A stretch of 64,000 nucleotides of DNA from positions 1-64,000 of the forward strand of contig NZ_PYWM01000012.1 of the NCBI RefSeq assembly GCF_003049665.1. Direction: 5' to 3'. The notes under the pieces are model-generated. The model did no database searches. It saw nothing but the letters and a program-made list of their open reading frames with translations, and had not been told where the DNA came from. Positions 1 to 8,777 of this stretch are shown here, piece by piece. The DNA is from Lysinibacillus mangiferihumi. GTDB taxonomy: Bacteria > Bacillota > Bacilli > Bacillales_A > Planococcaceae. The first letter of the stretch is position 1. Each line of letters begins with the position of its first letter. The translations under genes and the position numbers were made by a program.

Positions 1-250
1 ATGCCGTCCCACCTTGTTTAATTTTCGTCATCATGGCCTCATTGGAATCAAATGTTTCGTAAATGACATGGATGCCTGTTTCTTTTTCAAATTGCTTTAG
101 TAAATCGGGGTCTATATATTCGCCCCAGTTAAAAATAGTTAATGTATCTTTTCCACTTTTACCACCGGTAGCGCTCATTGCATCAGCCGCGTACACTAAC
201 AGAGCGGAGACGACAAGTATGGCGATGGTAGCTTGAATTAAAGACTTCAT
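1..250 (-). CDS. potD: Spermidine/putrescine ABC transporter substrate-binding protein PotD (N-terminal part)
   Basis: Only the first 83 codons lie in the window; the gene runs off the left edge. After a hydrophobic N-terminal segment (residues about 5-22) the mature part opens with TLTIFNWGEYIDPDL, the hallmark start of PotD/PotF periplasmic-type binding proteins that capture polyamines outside the membrane. The ATG overlaps the potC stop as ATGA (247-250), so translation is probably coupled. No cysteine follows the hydrophobic segment, so it is not a lipoprotein like most Gram-positive binding proteins; it may keep its N-terminal anchor. Last gene of potABCD. Confidence 0.9.
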   Translation of the reverse strand, partial: MKSLIQATIAILVVSALLVYAADAMSATGGKSGKDTLTIFNWGEYIDPDLLKQFEKETGIHVIYETFDSNEAMMTKIKQGGTA

Positions 251-1044
251 TGTTGTCCCTCCGTTCTTTTACTCGTACGACTTGTGAAGAAATAATAGCC
301 GACTACTACTATAATTGTAACGAAGAATACTAAACCAGAAATGGCGTTCACTGTCAGAGAAATACCAGCACGTGCCATCGAGTAAATTTCAACAGATAAA
401 GTACTAAAGCCATTTCCTGTCACGAAAAATGTTACAGCAAAGTCATCTAGTGAATACGTTAAAGCGAGAAAGAAACCAGCAAAAATCCCTGGTTGGATAT
501 ACGGTAAAATTACGCGCATCATAACATCTTTTTTCGTTGCGCCAAGATCTAAAGCCGCATCAATTAACGACTTATTCATCTCTAATAATTTTGGTAAAAC
601 CATCAGTACGACAATAGGAACACTAAACGCGACATGGGCTAATAATACTGAAGCGAAGCCCAGTTTAATGCCTACCATTGTAAATAAAATTAAAAAGCTT
701 GCACCGATAATAACATCTGGACTAACGATTAATACATTATTTAAGGAAAGCAGGGTATTGCGCATTTTCGAATCTTTTACTGTAACGATCCCGATTGCGC
801 CTAGTGTGCCAATAATTGTGGAAATTAGTGCAGAAAGCAAAGCCACAATCACCGTATTAATTAAAATAACGAGTAATCTAGAATCCTCGAATACAGCTTT
901 ATAATGATCCAATGTGAAGGATTGGAAGTTTGTCATGGAATCCCCACTATTGAATGAGTAAAAGACTAAGTAAAAAATAGGAGCATACAGGACGATAAAA
1001 ACAATCGCTAAATACACTTTTGCAGATGTGGACAGTTTGCTCAT
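247..1044 (-). CDS. potC: Spermidine/putrescine ABC transporter permease PotC
   Basis: 265 residues with about six membrane segments. It carries the cytoplasmic coupling loop of ABC permeases, seen as DAALDLGATKKDVMMRVILP around residues 163-182, where the ATPase docks. Length and order after potB match PotC, the second permease of the polyamine importer. Its start overlaps the potB stop by four bases and its stop overlaps the potD start, so the operon is tightly coupled. Assignment rests on operon context as well as sequence; substrate could be spermidine, putrescine or both. Confidence 0.93.
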   Translation of the reverse strand: MSKLSTSAKVYLAIVFIVLYAPIFYLVFYSFNSGDSMTNFQSFTLDHYKAVFEDSRLLVILINTVIVALLSALISTIIGTLGAIGIVTVKDSKMRNTLLSLNNVLIVSPDVIIGASFLILFTMVGIKLGFASVLLAHVAFSVPIVVLMVLPKLLEMNKSLIDAALDLGATKKDVMMRVILPYIQPGIFAGFFLALTYSLDDFAVTFFVTGNGFSTLSVEIYSMARAGISLTVNAISGLVFFVTIIVVVGYYFFTSRTSKRTEGQQ

Positions 1045-1850
1045 CGTACGCGACCTCCTTTATCCTTTTGACCTGTAATGAACATGATGATTACCATAAA
1101 TAAAATTAAAAATACGGCAATCGTTGAACCCATGCCCCAATTTTGCGTTACAAGGAATTGTTGCTCAATTGCTGTACCGAGCGTAATAACGCGGTTTCCT
1201 GCAATTAAGCGCGTAATCATGAAAAGTGATAAAGCAGGGATGAAAACAACTTGAATTCCTGATTTAACACCATCCATTGTTAGTGGCAGTACAACGCGAC
1301 GGAATGTTGTAAAGGCTGAAGCACCTAAGTCACGAGCTGCGTAGACAAGGGTTGGGTTAAGACGATCCAACGAGTTGAAAATTGGTAAAATCATAAAGGG
1401 AATAAAAATATAAACGGATACGAAGACAAAGCTCATATCAGTAAATAGCATTTGCTTCGGATCAAAGCCGAATACTTCAATGGCTGCATTGATTGGACCA
1501 TATAAACCGAATATCCCTATAAACGCATATGTTTTTAACAAAAGATTAATCCACGAAGGAATAATAATGAGCAATAGCCATAGCTGTTTGTGTTTGGTCT
1601 TCGTTAAAAAATAAGCTGTTGGGTATGAAATCAGCAATGTAAAGAATGTGATTAAAAACGCATACCAAAACGAACTAAGTGTCATTTTTAAATAGACAGA
1701 TGTAAAAAATGCTTTGTAGTTATTGAGCGTAAAATTGCCATGTAAATCTAGTAGGGAGTAGTAAACAACGAGGGCAATCGGCGCAATAACAAATAGTGCA
1801 ATCCATAAAACGTATGGAAATAACGCTGATTTCGAAGTTTTAGTTTGCAT
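1041..1850 (-). CDS. potB: Spermidine/putrescine ABC transporter permease PotB
   Basis: 269 residues with about six membrane segments and the permease coupling loop [20 protein letters not shown]. It pairs with PotC to form the membrane channel of the polyamine importer. Three in-frame ATGs occur at the start (1865, 1859, 1850); I chose 1850 because a GGAG lies nine bases upstream of it, whereas it falls too close to the others. With this start the gene overlaps the 3' end of potA by 11 bases. Confidence 0.92.
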   Translation of the reverse strand: MQTKTSKSALFPYVLWIALFVIAPIALVVYYSLLDLHGNFTLNNYKAFFTSVYLKMTLSSFWYAFLITFFTLLISYPTAYFLTKTKHKQLWLLLIIIPSWINLLLKTYAFIGIFGLYGPINAAIEVFGFDPKQMLFTDMSFVFVSVYIFIPFMILPIFNSLDRLNPTLVYAARDLGASAFTTFRRVVLPLTMDGVKSGIQVVFIPALSLFMITRLIAGNRVITLGTAIEQQFLVTQNWGMGSTIAVFLILFMVIIMFITGQKDKGGRVR

Positions 1851-2946
1851 CTTCGTCATCTCCATAGGATTCTAGACGTTTATCGAACTCTTCCTCAGTT
1901 TCATTTAGGCGCATTACATGAATGGCTTCTGGATCAAAGTCTAAACCTATTTCTGTCCCTACTTCAGCTTTCTTCAATGAATGGACAAGCCACTCATTAC
2001 CAGCTTTATCGTAAGTGGAGAGCTCATAATGGACTCCACGGAATAATTGTGTATCAACTTTAACAATTAGTTTTCCTTTGTCGACTGTTGTGATTTCCAA
2101 ATCTTCTGGACGAATAACAATATCAATTTTTTCATTTGGTTTCATTCCTTGGTCAACACATTCAAACACTTTCCCAGCAAACTCCACTTTAAAATCTTCT
2201 ATCATAACGCCGTTAACAATATTTGATTCTCCGATAAAGTCGGCCACAAAACGGTTAATGGGTTCATCATAAATATCTACTGGTGTACCTGATTGTTGAA
2301 TTTGCCCTTCGCTTAAGACAAATATTTCATCACTCATGGCAAGTGCCTCTTCTTGGTCGTGTGTGACAAATACAAATGTTTTACCAAGTCGTTGTTGTAA
2401 TTCACGTAGTTCATACTGCATTTCTGTACGAAGTTTTAAATCAAGCGCAGAAAGAGGCTCGTCGAGTAAAATAACTTCTGGATCATTAACAATAGCTCGT
2501 GCAATCGCAACACGTTGACGCTGACCACCCGACATTTCAGAAATTTCTCGATTGCCATAGCCGGCTAAGTTGACAAATTTTAGCGCTTCTCCCACACGTT
2601 CTTTAATGTTATTTTCAGGAAGTTTTTTAATACGTAATCCAAATGCTACATTTTCAAAAACATTTAGATGTGGAAATAACGCATAATCTTGAAATACTGT
2701 GTTAACTTGACGTTCATTGGCTGGAACCGTGTTGATTTTTTTATCGTGGAAAAACACATCGCCTGTAGTTGGTTCTGTGAAACCAGCGATAATGCGTAAT
2801 ATCGTTGTTTTACCGCAACCTGACGGACCAAGCAACGTATAGAACTTTCCCTTTTCAAGCTCTAAGTTAATATTTTTTAGGACGACTGTGCCGTCGCTAT
2901 ATGATTTTGATACATTTTCAAAGCGGATAATAGAATTTGTTGTCAT
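1840..2946 (-). CDS. potA: Spermidine/putrescine ABC transporter ATP-binding protein PotA
   Basis: 368-residue ATPase energising polyamine uptake. Walker [10 protein letters not shown] is at residues 40-48, Q-loop [11 protein letters not shown] around 85-95, signature MSGGQ at 138-142 and Walker B VILLDEP at 158-164. The long C-terminal part (about 270-350) fits the TOBE regulatory domain of the PotA/MalK type. It starts 17 bases after the XRE-cupin regulator behind AAGGAGG and heads the structural genes of the operon, the usual gram-positive potABCD layout. Confidence 0.95.
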   Translation of the reverse strand: MTTNSIIRFENVSKSYSDGTVVLKNINLELEKGKFYTLLGPSGCGKTTILRIIAGFTEPTTGDVFFHDKKINTVPANERQVNTVFQDYALFPHLNVFENVAFGLRIKKLPENNIKERVGEALKFVNLAGYGNREISEMSGGQRQRVAIARAIVNDPEVILLDEPLSALDLKLRTEMQYELRELQQRLGKTFVFVTHDQEEALAMSDEIFVLSEGQIQQSGTPVDIYDEPINRFVADFIGESNIVNGVMIEDFKVEFAGKVFECVDQGMKPNEKIDIVIRPEDLEITTVDKGKLIVKVDTQLFRGVHYELSTYDKAGNEWLVHSLKKAEVGTEIGLDFDPEAIHVMRLNETEEEFDKRLESYGDDEDAN

Positions 2947-2963
2947 TGAAGCGCCTCCTTAAG

Positions 2964-3506
2964 CTATAAATAAGAATCCGTTGCGACGAGTAAAATTTTT
3001 GTTTCATCGTCATGGGCATTAAAAATTTGATGATGATCTGCCGCGTCAAAATAGAGCGCATTACCTTCACTAGCTATATATTGTTCATTCCCTAAAACGA
3101 GACGAATACGCCCTTTGACAATATAAATAAATGTTTCTGATAGCGATGGTTCAAACTGTTTGAATTCGCCGTCAGCAGCAAGTGTCAAAAAGATGGGCTC
3201 CATTTCTTTCTCATTAGATGTAGGAATAAGCCATTGAATTTCATATTTTTTTTCTTCGTCTGTATAAGTCGATTGATCTTCCTCGGTGTAGACAACCTTT
3301 TGCTCAGGTGCATCATCATCGAAGAATTCCTTGGGCGTCGATCCTAAAACTTCTAATAATGAAAAAAGCGTTTCAATAGAAGGCGAATTCAAATCACGCT
3401 CTAGTTGTGAAATATAGCCTTTACTTAAATCTGTACGTTCTCCAAGCTCTTCTTGGGTAAGACCTTTTTTCAAACGAAGTGCTTTAATTTTTCCTCCAAT
3501 TTGCAT
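2964..3506 (-). CDS. XRE-family regulator with C-terminal cupin domain (pot operon regulator)
   Basis: 180 residues. Residues about 5-60 form an XRE/lambda-repressor helix-turn-helix (LRLKKGLTQEELGERTDL, then GYISQLERDLNSPS); residues about 110-178 resemble a small-molecule-binding cupin. Proteins of this build, such as PuuR, often sense polyamines or their breakdown products (family knowledge). First gene of the pot operon, so it probably controls the operon and itself. AGGAGGG lies five bases before the ATG, and a palindromic site lies just downstream of the predicted promoter. Confidence 0.88.
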   Translation of the reverse strand: MQIGGKIKALRLKKGLTQEELGERTDLSKGYISQLERDLNSPSIETLFSLLEVLGSTPKEFFDDDAPEQKVVYTEEDQSTYTDEEKKYEIQWLIPTSNEKEMEPIFLTLAADGEFKQFEPSLSETFIYIVKGRIRLVLGNEQYIASEGNALYFDAADHHQIFNAHDDETKILLVATDSYL

Positions 3507-3575
3507 CGTTTCCCTCCTAGAAGAAGTTTAGCAATCATAAACTTTCAGAAAATGAAGTTTACTTTAACGAAACTT

Positions 3576-3587
3576 TTAGTTTACTAA
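3576..3587. promoter_or_regulatory. Candidate operator of the pot regulator
   Basis: TTAGTTTACTAA is an inverted repeat, TTAGT and ACTAA around a two-base centre. It lies 10-21 bases downstream of the -10 box of the leftward promoter, roughly at +5 to +16. Two more AAGTTTA copies follow at 3524-3530 and 3555-3561. The position suggests roadblock-type autorepression by the XRE-cupin protein; this is inference. Confidence 0.5.
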
Positions 3588-3597
3588 AAACATTACT

Positions 3598-3625
3598 ATT
3601 ATACATAATAATGAAAAATTTGCAA
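3598..3625 (-). promoter_or_regulatory. Sigma-A type promoter of the regulator-potABCD operon
   Basis: Read leftward: -35 TTGCAA (3620-3625), 16-base spacer, perfect -10 TATAAT (3598-3603). The start codon of the regulator is about 90 bases downstream. Confidence 0.65.
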
Positions 3626-3697
3626 TCGTTTTGGAGGAAAAAATGCAGATGTATTTGAAAGAAAAGAAGCTTCTCTATTTTCGAGCAGTTTTTTGTG

Positions 3698-3740
3698 TTA
3701 TTCTAGAATAAATTTACGAAAAGAAGCTAATAACTATAGT
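3698..3740 (+). promoter_or_regulatory. Candidate ykuU promoter with adjacent 14-bp palindrome
   Basis: TTTACG (3713-3718), a 16-base spacer and TATAGT (3735-3740) make a plausible sigma-A promoter. Directly upstream, 3698-3711, is the perfect palindrome TTATTCTAGAATAA, partly resembling Fur/PerR-family boxes. Peroxide control by PerR would suit a peroxiredoxin, but the match to the PerR consensus is imperfect. Confidence 0.45.
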
Positions 3741-3766
3741 GTAGTGATGATTATTTATTGGGTATT

Positions 3767-3872
3767 TGACAAAAATTTGTCAGTACACTTGAAACGATTA
3801 GCGTGGCGAAGTGCACTTCGTTGAAAATCTGTGCTTTCTTTGCTATCGTAGAAGACGGTTCGCATGTGCGAA
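3767..3872 (+). promoter_or_regulatory. ykuU leader with three perfect palindromes
   Basis: Between promoter and gene lie TGACAAA-AA-TTTGTCA (3767-3782), CGAAGTGCACTTCG (3807-3820) and TTCGCA-TG-TGCGAA (3859-3872). They could be operators or form RNA hairpins in a leader of about 160 bases. None matches a riboswitch I know. Confidence 0.4.
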
Positions 3873-3910
3873 TGGAATATAAAACTACATATTATTCGGA
3901 GGGATTTATA

Positions 3911-4453
3911 ATGGCAGAACGCATGGTAGGTAAACAAGCCCCAGACTTCACAATGGAAGCAGTACTTCCAGACAAATCTTTTGGTAAAGTATCTTTAGAA
4001 GAAATTAAAGCACAAGACAAATGGACTGTACTGTTCTTCTACCCAATGGACTTCACTTTTGTATGTCCAACAGAAATTACTGCGATGAGCGATCGTTATG
4101 ATGAGTTCGAAGACTTAGATGCAGAAGTAATCGGCGTTTCAACTGATACAATCCACACGCACTTAGCTTGGATTAACACAGATCGCACGCAAAATGGCCT
4201 TGGAGAATTAAAATACCCATTAGCAGCAGATACGAACCATGCGATTTCGAAAGAATATGGCGTTTTAATTGAAGAAGAAGGTATCGCACTACGCGGCTTA
4301 TTCATCATTAATCCAGAAGGCGAATTAAAATATCAAACAGTATTCGATAATAATATTGGCCGTGACGTTGATGAAACTTTACGTGTATTACAAGCTTTAC
4401 AAACTGGCGGTCTTTGCCCAGCAAACTGGCGCCCAGGTCAAGCAACTCTTTAA
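3911..4453 (+). CDS. ykuU: 2-Cys peroxiredoxin YkuU
   Basis: 180 residues, AhpC/TSA family. The peroxidatic cysteine is C52 in MDFTFVCPTE and the resolving cysteine C169 in GGLCPANW, so this is a typical 2-Cys peroxiredoxin reducing hydroperoxides in the cytoplasm through dimers or decamers. The reading frame is open further upstream, but ATG 3911 has GGAGGG seven bases before it and begins at the conserved family N-terminus. The thiol oxidoreductase ykuV follows, as in B. subtilis, and may recycle it (inference). Confidence 0.93.
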   Translation: MAERMVGKQAPDFTMEAVLPDKSFGKVSLEEIKAQDKWTVLFFYPMDFTFVCPTEITAMSDRYDEFEDLDAEVIGVSTDTIHTHLAWINTDRTQNGLGELKYPLAADTNHAISKEYGVLIEEEGIALRGLFIINPEGELKYQTVFDNNIGRDVDETLRVLQALQTGGLCPANWRPGQATL

Positions 4454-4531
4454 TTGAATTGAGCAAAGTCCTTCACTTTTAAAAAGAGCGGGATGAATGC
4501 GAATTATGCAATGAAATCAGTAGTGGTACAG

Positions 4532-4622
4532 CTATTGAGCAAGTCGGAGTACTCTGGCACTGTCTAGATTTTTTTCGAGCTTTTTGAAAAAAATCTAGAC
4601 GCAATTACGCCAAGGCTCAATT
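4532..4622. repeat. Large cruciform-forming inverted repeat between ykuU and ykuV
   Basis: Core arms are a perfect 15-bp inverted repeat, GTCTAGATTTTTTTC (4562-4576) and its complement (4586-4600), with a nine-base loop. Outer pairs ATTGAGC/GCTCAAT and TGGC/GCCA extend it to roughly 90 bases with internal loops. It has no terminal T-run, so it is not a plain terminator. Confidence 0.6.
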
Positions 4623-4644
4623 CATGCATAAAATGAATAATGGG

Positions 4645-4677
4645 TCCCCACGACACGCTTGTGGGGATATTTTTTTC
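4645..4677 (+). terminator. Intrinsic terminator or attenuator just upstream of ykuV
   Basis: Stem TCCCCAC (4645-4651) and GTGGGGA (4661-4667) with a nine-base loop is followed by TATTTTTTT. It ends 15 bases before the ykuV start and its Shine-Dalgarno, so it either ends ykuU transcripts or attenuates ykuV. Confidence 0.7.
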
Positions 4678-4692
4678 AAGGGAGGATTTTTT

Positions 4693-5145
4693 ATGAAACT
4701 TCGTGAACAAATGCCTGAACTTACAGGTGCAACAACATGGTTAAATGGTGAAGTAACGAAAGCACAATTAGTTGGCGAAAAACCAACACTAATCCATTTT
4801 TGGTCTGTAAGCTGTCATTTATGTAAAGAAGCAATGCCGGAAGTGAATAATTTCCGTGACAAATATAAAGATGAATTAAACGTTATTGCTGTGCATATGC
4901 CACGTTCTGAAGCAGATACTGATTTGGATACGATCAAAGCTGTTGCAGCAGAGCATGATATTACACAACCGATTTTTGTAGATAATGAAATGAAGTTAAC
5001 GGATGCTTTTGAAAACCAATACGTACCCGCTTACTTCGTATTCGATAAAGACGGACAGCTTCGCCATATGCAAGCTGGTGGTAGCGGTATGAAGATGTTA
5101 GAAAAACGTGTGAATCGAGTTCTCGATGAAATGCGTAACGCATAA
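4693..5145 (+). CDS. ykuV: Thiol-disulfide oxidoreductase YkuV
   Basis: 150-residue thioredoxin-fold protein of the TlpA/ResA type without signal peptide, so cytoplasmic. Active site is C41-H-L-C44 in WSVSCHLCKE; the cis-proline loop is in YVPAYFVFD. Closely resembles B. subtilis YkuV through most of its length. ATG 4693 is preceded by GGGAGGA at proper spacing; the frame is open upstream but lacks a ribosome site there. It follows ykuU across a structured intergenic region, so the two may be transcribed separately. Confidence 0.93.
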   Translation: MKLREQMPELTGATTWLNGEVTKAQLVGEKPTLIHFWSVSCHLCKEAMPEVNNFRDKYKDELNVIAVHMPRSEADTDLDTIKAVAAEHDITQPIFVDNEMKLTDAFENQYVPAYFVFDKDGQLRHMQAGGSGMKMLEKRVNRVLDEMRNA

Positions 5146-5161
5146 TTTTAATATTTGCTAG

Positions 5162-5190
5162 GCGGGGATGTTTAAATCCTCGCTTTTTTT
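5162..5190 (+). terminator. ykuV terminator
   Basis: GCGGGGAT (5162-5169), six-base loop, ATCCTCGC (5176-5183), then seven T. Ends the ykuV transcript. Confidence 0.85.
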
Positions 5191-5322
5191 AATAGTAATA
5201 TTATAGAATGTCGAAAATACTAGATAGAAAAGGTAAAATGACGATTGGTCTCCTGTTTTGACAATACATATAAGCGAGAATAAGTTAAAATAAAGTAATT
5301 GTAGTTTTCGGAGGGATTTTGA

Positions 5323-5988
5323 ATGATGAAAAAAGAGTTTGCCGTCATTGGACTTGGACGTTTCGGAGGGAGTATTGTTCGTGAGCTTATGAGTCAAGGT
5401 GCGCAAGTAATGGCGATTGACCATTCATCTGAACGGGTAGATGAGTTTGCTGCCATCGCAACGCAAGCTGTTATTGCCGATTCAACAGATGAATCGGTAT
5501 TAAATTCATTAGGTATTCGGAATTTTGAACATGTCATTGTCGCTATCGGCGAAGATATTCAGGCAAGTATTTTAACGACCATTATTTTAAAAGAAATAGG
5601 TGTTCAGCAAATTACAGTAAAAGCTCAAAACGACTACCACGAAAAAGTGCTAAGAAAAATTGGAGCAGATTTTGTAGTTCATCCTGAGCGTGATATGGGT
5701 ATCCGTATAGCGAATAATATGTTATCTAATACGGTGCTCGATTATTTAGAGCTGTCAGATGAGCATTCGATTATGGAATTAAAAGCGAATGATGCCATTG
5801 CCGGTTATTCGATTATGGATTTAGATATCCGTGCAAAATACGGCATTAACATTGTCGGCATAAAACGAGGATCCGATATTATCGTTTCTCCACAAGCAAG
5901 CGACAAAATTTTACTTGGAGATATTATGCTTCTTATCGGTGCTGATGTGGATATTAACCGTTTTGTGAAGAAGGCAATGAAAGAATAA
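5323..5988 (+). CDS. ktrC: Potassium channel gating subunit KtrC (TrkA family)
   Basis: 221 residues. N-terminal RCK/TrkA-N Rossmann domain with GLGRFG at residues 10-15 binds nucleotides (ATP/ADP gating in Ktr systems); the C-terminal part (about 140-221) is a TrkA-C domain, which in KtrC binds c-di-AMP. It forms the cytoplasmic ring under a KtrB/KtrD membrane subunit, which is not in this window. GGAGGG lies seven bases before ATG 5323; a second ATG follows directly. KtrA is the alternative paralogue; KtrC fits better because B. subtilis ktrC (ykqB) neighbours rnjA. Confidence 0.85.
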   Translation: MMKKEFAVIGLGRFGGSIVRELMSQGAQVMAIDHSSERVDEFAAIATQAVIADSTDESVLNSLGIRNFEHVIVAIGEDIQASILTTIILKEIGVQQITVKAQNDYHEKVLRKIGADFVVHPERDMGIRIANNMLSNTVLDYLELSDEHSIMELKANDAIAGYSIMDLDIRAKYGINIVGIKRGSDIIVSPQASDKILLGDIMLLIGADVDINRFVKKAMKE

Positions 5989-5996
5989 GAAAGAAG

Positions 5997-6033
5997 TGGA
6001 ATATTGTAGTTGGTTTGCAATACTCCATTTTTT
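5997..6033 (+). terminator. ktrC terminator
   Basis: TGGAATATTG (5997-6006) pairs with CAATACTCCA (6018-6027) with one mismatch, followed by six T. Confidence 0.75.
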
Positions 6034-6095
6034 CATATACAATCCAACTTTTTATGAAGTTTGTTAAGAAAGCTGATGGGGAGTAGGTTTAGCAC

Positions 6096-8618
6096 ATGTT
6101 TAAATTTAGGAAAGAACCATTACTACGGTTTCTAAAAATTATATTTCCAATCATACTTTTAGCGATAGCGATTTACGAAATACAACAATCGCTAAGGGGG
6201 GTAAATGTAAATTTACTGCGAAATGAAGTTAGTCAATTGCAAGTATGGGAACTGTTGTTGATTTTTTTCATTACGTTTTGTGCGATTACTCCGATGATTT
6301 TTTACGATGTTATTTTGGTAAAACTATTAGGAATGAAAATAAACAAGCGTACTTTAGTGAACAATTCGTTTATTGTCAACACATTTTCGAACCTTATTGG
6401 CTTTGGCGGTTTAGTGGGTGTATTTCTACGAAATTATTTTTATTCAAAATATAAAGTGGATCGTGAAGGCTTGTTAAAGAGCATTGCCACCGTTACTCTT
6501 TTTTATTTAACAGGGATTTCATTGTTAACTTGGTTGATGTATCTGTTCTTTTGGGATTTCCCAATGTTAAAAGAAATTCGCTGGTTATCAATTGCTGTCA
6601 TAGTGGTCAGCTTATATGTTCCTGTATTTTTAGTGATGCATCTTATTCGCTATAACAAAAGAAGTGCCTTAACGTATAAAGTATTCCTACAGTTAATGAT
6701 TACTTCTGTTGCTGAATGGCTTGCGGTCTTTTTTGTCATTTGGATGTTAACAATCATCATCCAAATACCGATGGAGCTCTCTACGCTCATACCGATATTT
6801 TTAATTGCCTCATGTGCAGGTATAGTAAGCATGATTCCGGGAGGGGTTGGCTCATTTGACCTTGTTTTTTTATGGGGGACGCAAAGTGTTGGAATTGCAG
6901 AAGAAAAAGTACTCTTTTTATTAATCTTGTATCGTGTGGGCTACTTTGTACTACCATTTTTAGTGTCTGTACTATTATTTATGAAAGATTATTGGGAGCG
7001 TTGGAATCGGTCGTGGGATGATGTACCAAATGTTATTTTTCAAAAGATTAGTCATATGTTGTTAACCAGTTTAGTATTTATCTCGGGCATTGTCTTACTG
7101 TTATCAGCATCTGTACCAGGTATTTTAAGCAGATTAAAAATCGCTCAGGAGTTTTTATCATCGCCAATTATGAATATTTCCCATCAATTGACTGTTGCGG
7201 CAGGCTTTATTCTATTAGGGTTGTGTAGGGGAATTAAATATAAAGTGAAAACGGCTTATCAACTTGCCATTATCGTGCTTAGCAGTTCGGCTTTATTTTC
7301 AATTAGTAAAGGGTTTGATTATGAAGAAGCCATTTTTTTACTGATAGTCGCTGTATTGTTAATGGCATCCAAAAAACAATTTTATCGGGAAAGTTATGTC
7401 TTAACATGGGGTACTATTTTATTTGACCTTGCTGCGGTTATTTTCATTACGGCAATGTACTTATTAATAGGTTATATCAATTTACCTACCGCAAAAATTC
7501 ATATTCCGACACCATTGCAATATTATATGCTTACAGATTATCGGGATTTATTTTTCAGTGCAATGATCGGTATTCTCATCGCTTGCGCTATTTTTTACTT
7601 AGGTTATCTTACACGCGGACCTAAAAAAATGCACAAGCTACTATCAAAAGAACATGAAGATAAAATCAAAAGTCATCTTATGGAGTATACGGGAACGGAG
7701 TTTTCACATCTCATTTTTTTGCATGACAAATTTGTCTATTGGAATAAAGAAAATACGGTGTTATTCGCCTATCAAATCTATGCAGATAAAATCGTGGTAC
7801 TAGGCGATCCGGTAGGTCCAGAAAGTGATTTATTATCGGCTATTCAGGAGTTTTTGGAAGTAGCAGATAGGCATGGCTATACACCTGTTTTTTATGAAAT
7901 TAACAACAAGATTTTCCCTGTGTTACATGAGCATGGTTATAGCTTTTTTAAGCTGGGCGAGGAAGCGTTTGTTGATTTAGAGATGTTCACATTTGCTGGT
8001 AAAGAAATGAAGGGCAGCAGGGCGGTAAAAAATAGATTTGAACGCGAGAACTATACGGTCGCAATATTAAGTCCGCCCTACTCACAGGAGGTTATGACTG
8101 AACTAGCGGAAGTATCAAGAAAATGGCTACAAGGAAGGGCCGAGAAGGGATTTTCTCTTGGCTTTTTCGATGAAAATTATTTGAACACCTCAAAAATTGC
8201 TGTGTTAAAAGGAGCTGAAGGCGTCATTGGCTTTGCAAGCATCATGCCCATGTATGATAAGGGCGAAAGAATTTCAGTCGATCTGATGCGCTTTAAACCT
8301 GGGGCACCGTCTGGTACAATGGATTTCATTTTCTTATCGCTGTTTCAATGGGCGAAAGAACAAGGATACCGTGTATTTAATATGGGCATGTCTCCGTTAT
8401 CGAATGTCGGTCAATCTAGATACTCTTTTTTAAGCGAAAAAATTGCAGCACAAATATTTTTACATGGCCAGTATTTCTATCATTTTAAAGGCTTAAAAAA
8501 CTTTAAATTAAAATATGCAGATTTTTGGGAACCAAAATATATAGCGTATCGCAAAAAATCATCGTTGCCCTTTACAATGGCACAAATCACATTATTGATT
8601 GGACGAAAGAGAAAATAA
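6096..8618 (+). CDS. mprF: Phosphatidylglycerol lysyltransferase MprF
   Basis: 840 residues, the full two-domain length. The first 500 or so residues hold many membrane segments forming the flippase part (INTFSNLIGFGG-like and SMIPGGVGSFDLV motifs); residues about 520-840 form the cytoplasmic synthase with two GNAT-like halves (VVLGDPVGPESD, FNMGMSPLSNVG). It transfers lysine from Lys-tRNA to phosphatidylglycerol and flips the product outward, lowering surface charge and sensitivity to cationic peptides (family knowledge). Single gene between ktrC and a GNAT gene. GGGGAG precedes the ATG. Confidence 0.93.
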   Translation: MFKFRKEPLLRFLKIIFPIILLAIAIYEIQQSLRGVNVNLLRNEVSQLQVWELLLIFFITFCAITPMIFYDVILVKLLGMKINKRTLVNNSFIVNTFSNLIGFGGLVGVFLRNYFYSKYKVDREGLLKSIATVTLFYLTGISLLTWLMYLFFWDFPMLKEIRWLSIAVIVVSLYVPVFLVMHLIRYNKRSALTYKVFLQLMITSVAEWLAVFFVIWMLTIIIQIPMELSTLIPIFLIASCAGIVSMIPGGVGSFDLVFLWGTQSVGIAEEKVLFLLILYRVGYFVLPFLVSVLLFMKDYWERWNRSWDDVPNVIFQKISHMLLTSLVFISGIVLLLSASVPGILSRLKIAQEFLSSPIMNISHQLTVAAGFILLGLCRGIKYKVKTAYQLAIIVLSSSALFSISKGFDYEEAIFLLIVAVLLMASKKQFYRESYVLTWGTILFDLAAVIFITAMYLLIGYINLPTAKIHIPTPLQYYMLTDYRDLFFSAMIGILIACAIFYLGYLTRGPKKMHKLLSKEHEDKIKSHLMEYTGTEFSHLIFLHDKFVYWNKENTVLFAYQIYADKIVVLGDPVGPESDLLSAIQEFLEVADRHGYTPVFYEINNKIFPVLHEHGYSFFKLGEEAFVDLEMFTFAGKEMKGSRAVKNRFERENYTVAILSPPYSQEVMTELAEVSRKWLQGRAEKGFSLGFFDENYLNTSKIAVLKGAEGVIGFASIMPMYDKGERISVDLMRFKPGAPSGTMDFIFLSLFQWAKEQGYRVFNMGMSPLSNVGQSRYSFLSEKIAAQIFLHGQYFYHFKGLKNFKLKYADFWEPKYIAYRKKSSLPFTMAQITLLIGRKRK

Positions 8619-8651
8619 TTGGATATTTTTAAAATTTGGTAAATATTAAAT

Positions 8652-8777
8652 TAATATGGAAAATTGAACGTGTTATAATTTTCCTATTAACAGTGAAAGG
8701 AATGATGAATATGAAACAGGTATGGAAAGTGATTGAGAAGTAGCATACTCATACAATATGTCGCTTTTTCAATCATT
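8652..8777 (+). promoter_or_regulatory. Promoter, 10-codon leader ORF and hairpin upstream of a GNAT gene
   Basis: TTAATA (8652-8657), a 17-base spacer and a perfect TATAAT (8675-8680) form a promoter. AAAGGA (8697-8702) stands eight bases before ATG 8711, which opens a short ORF, MKQVWKVIEK and stop (8711-8743). Its 3' end lies in the left arm of an imperfect hairpin (about 8728-8777) whose right arm contains five T. The arrangement resembles leader-peptide attenuation ahead of resistance genes. The rest up to 8892 has coding-like fragments in shifting frames but no gene I can name. Confidence 0.45.
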
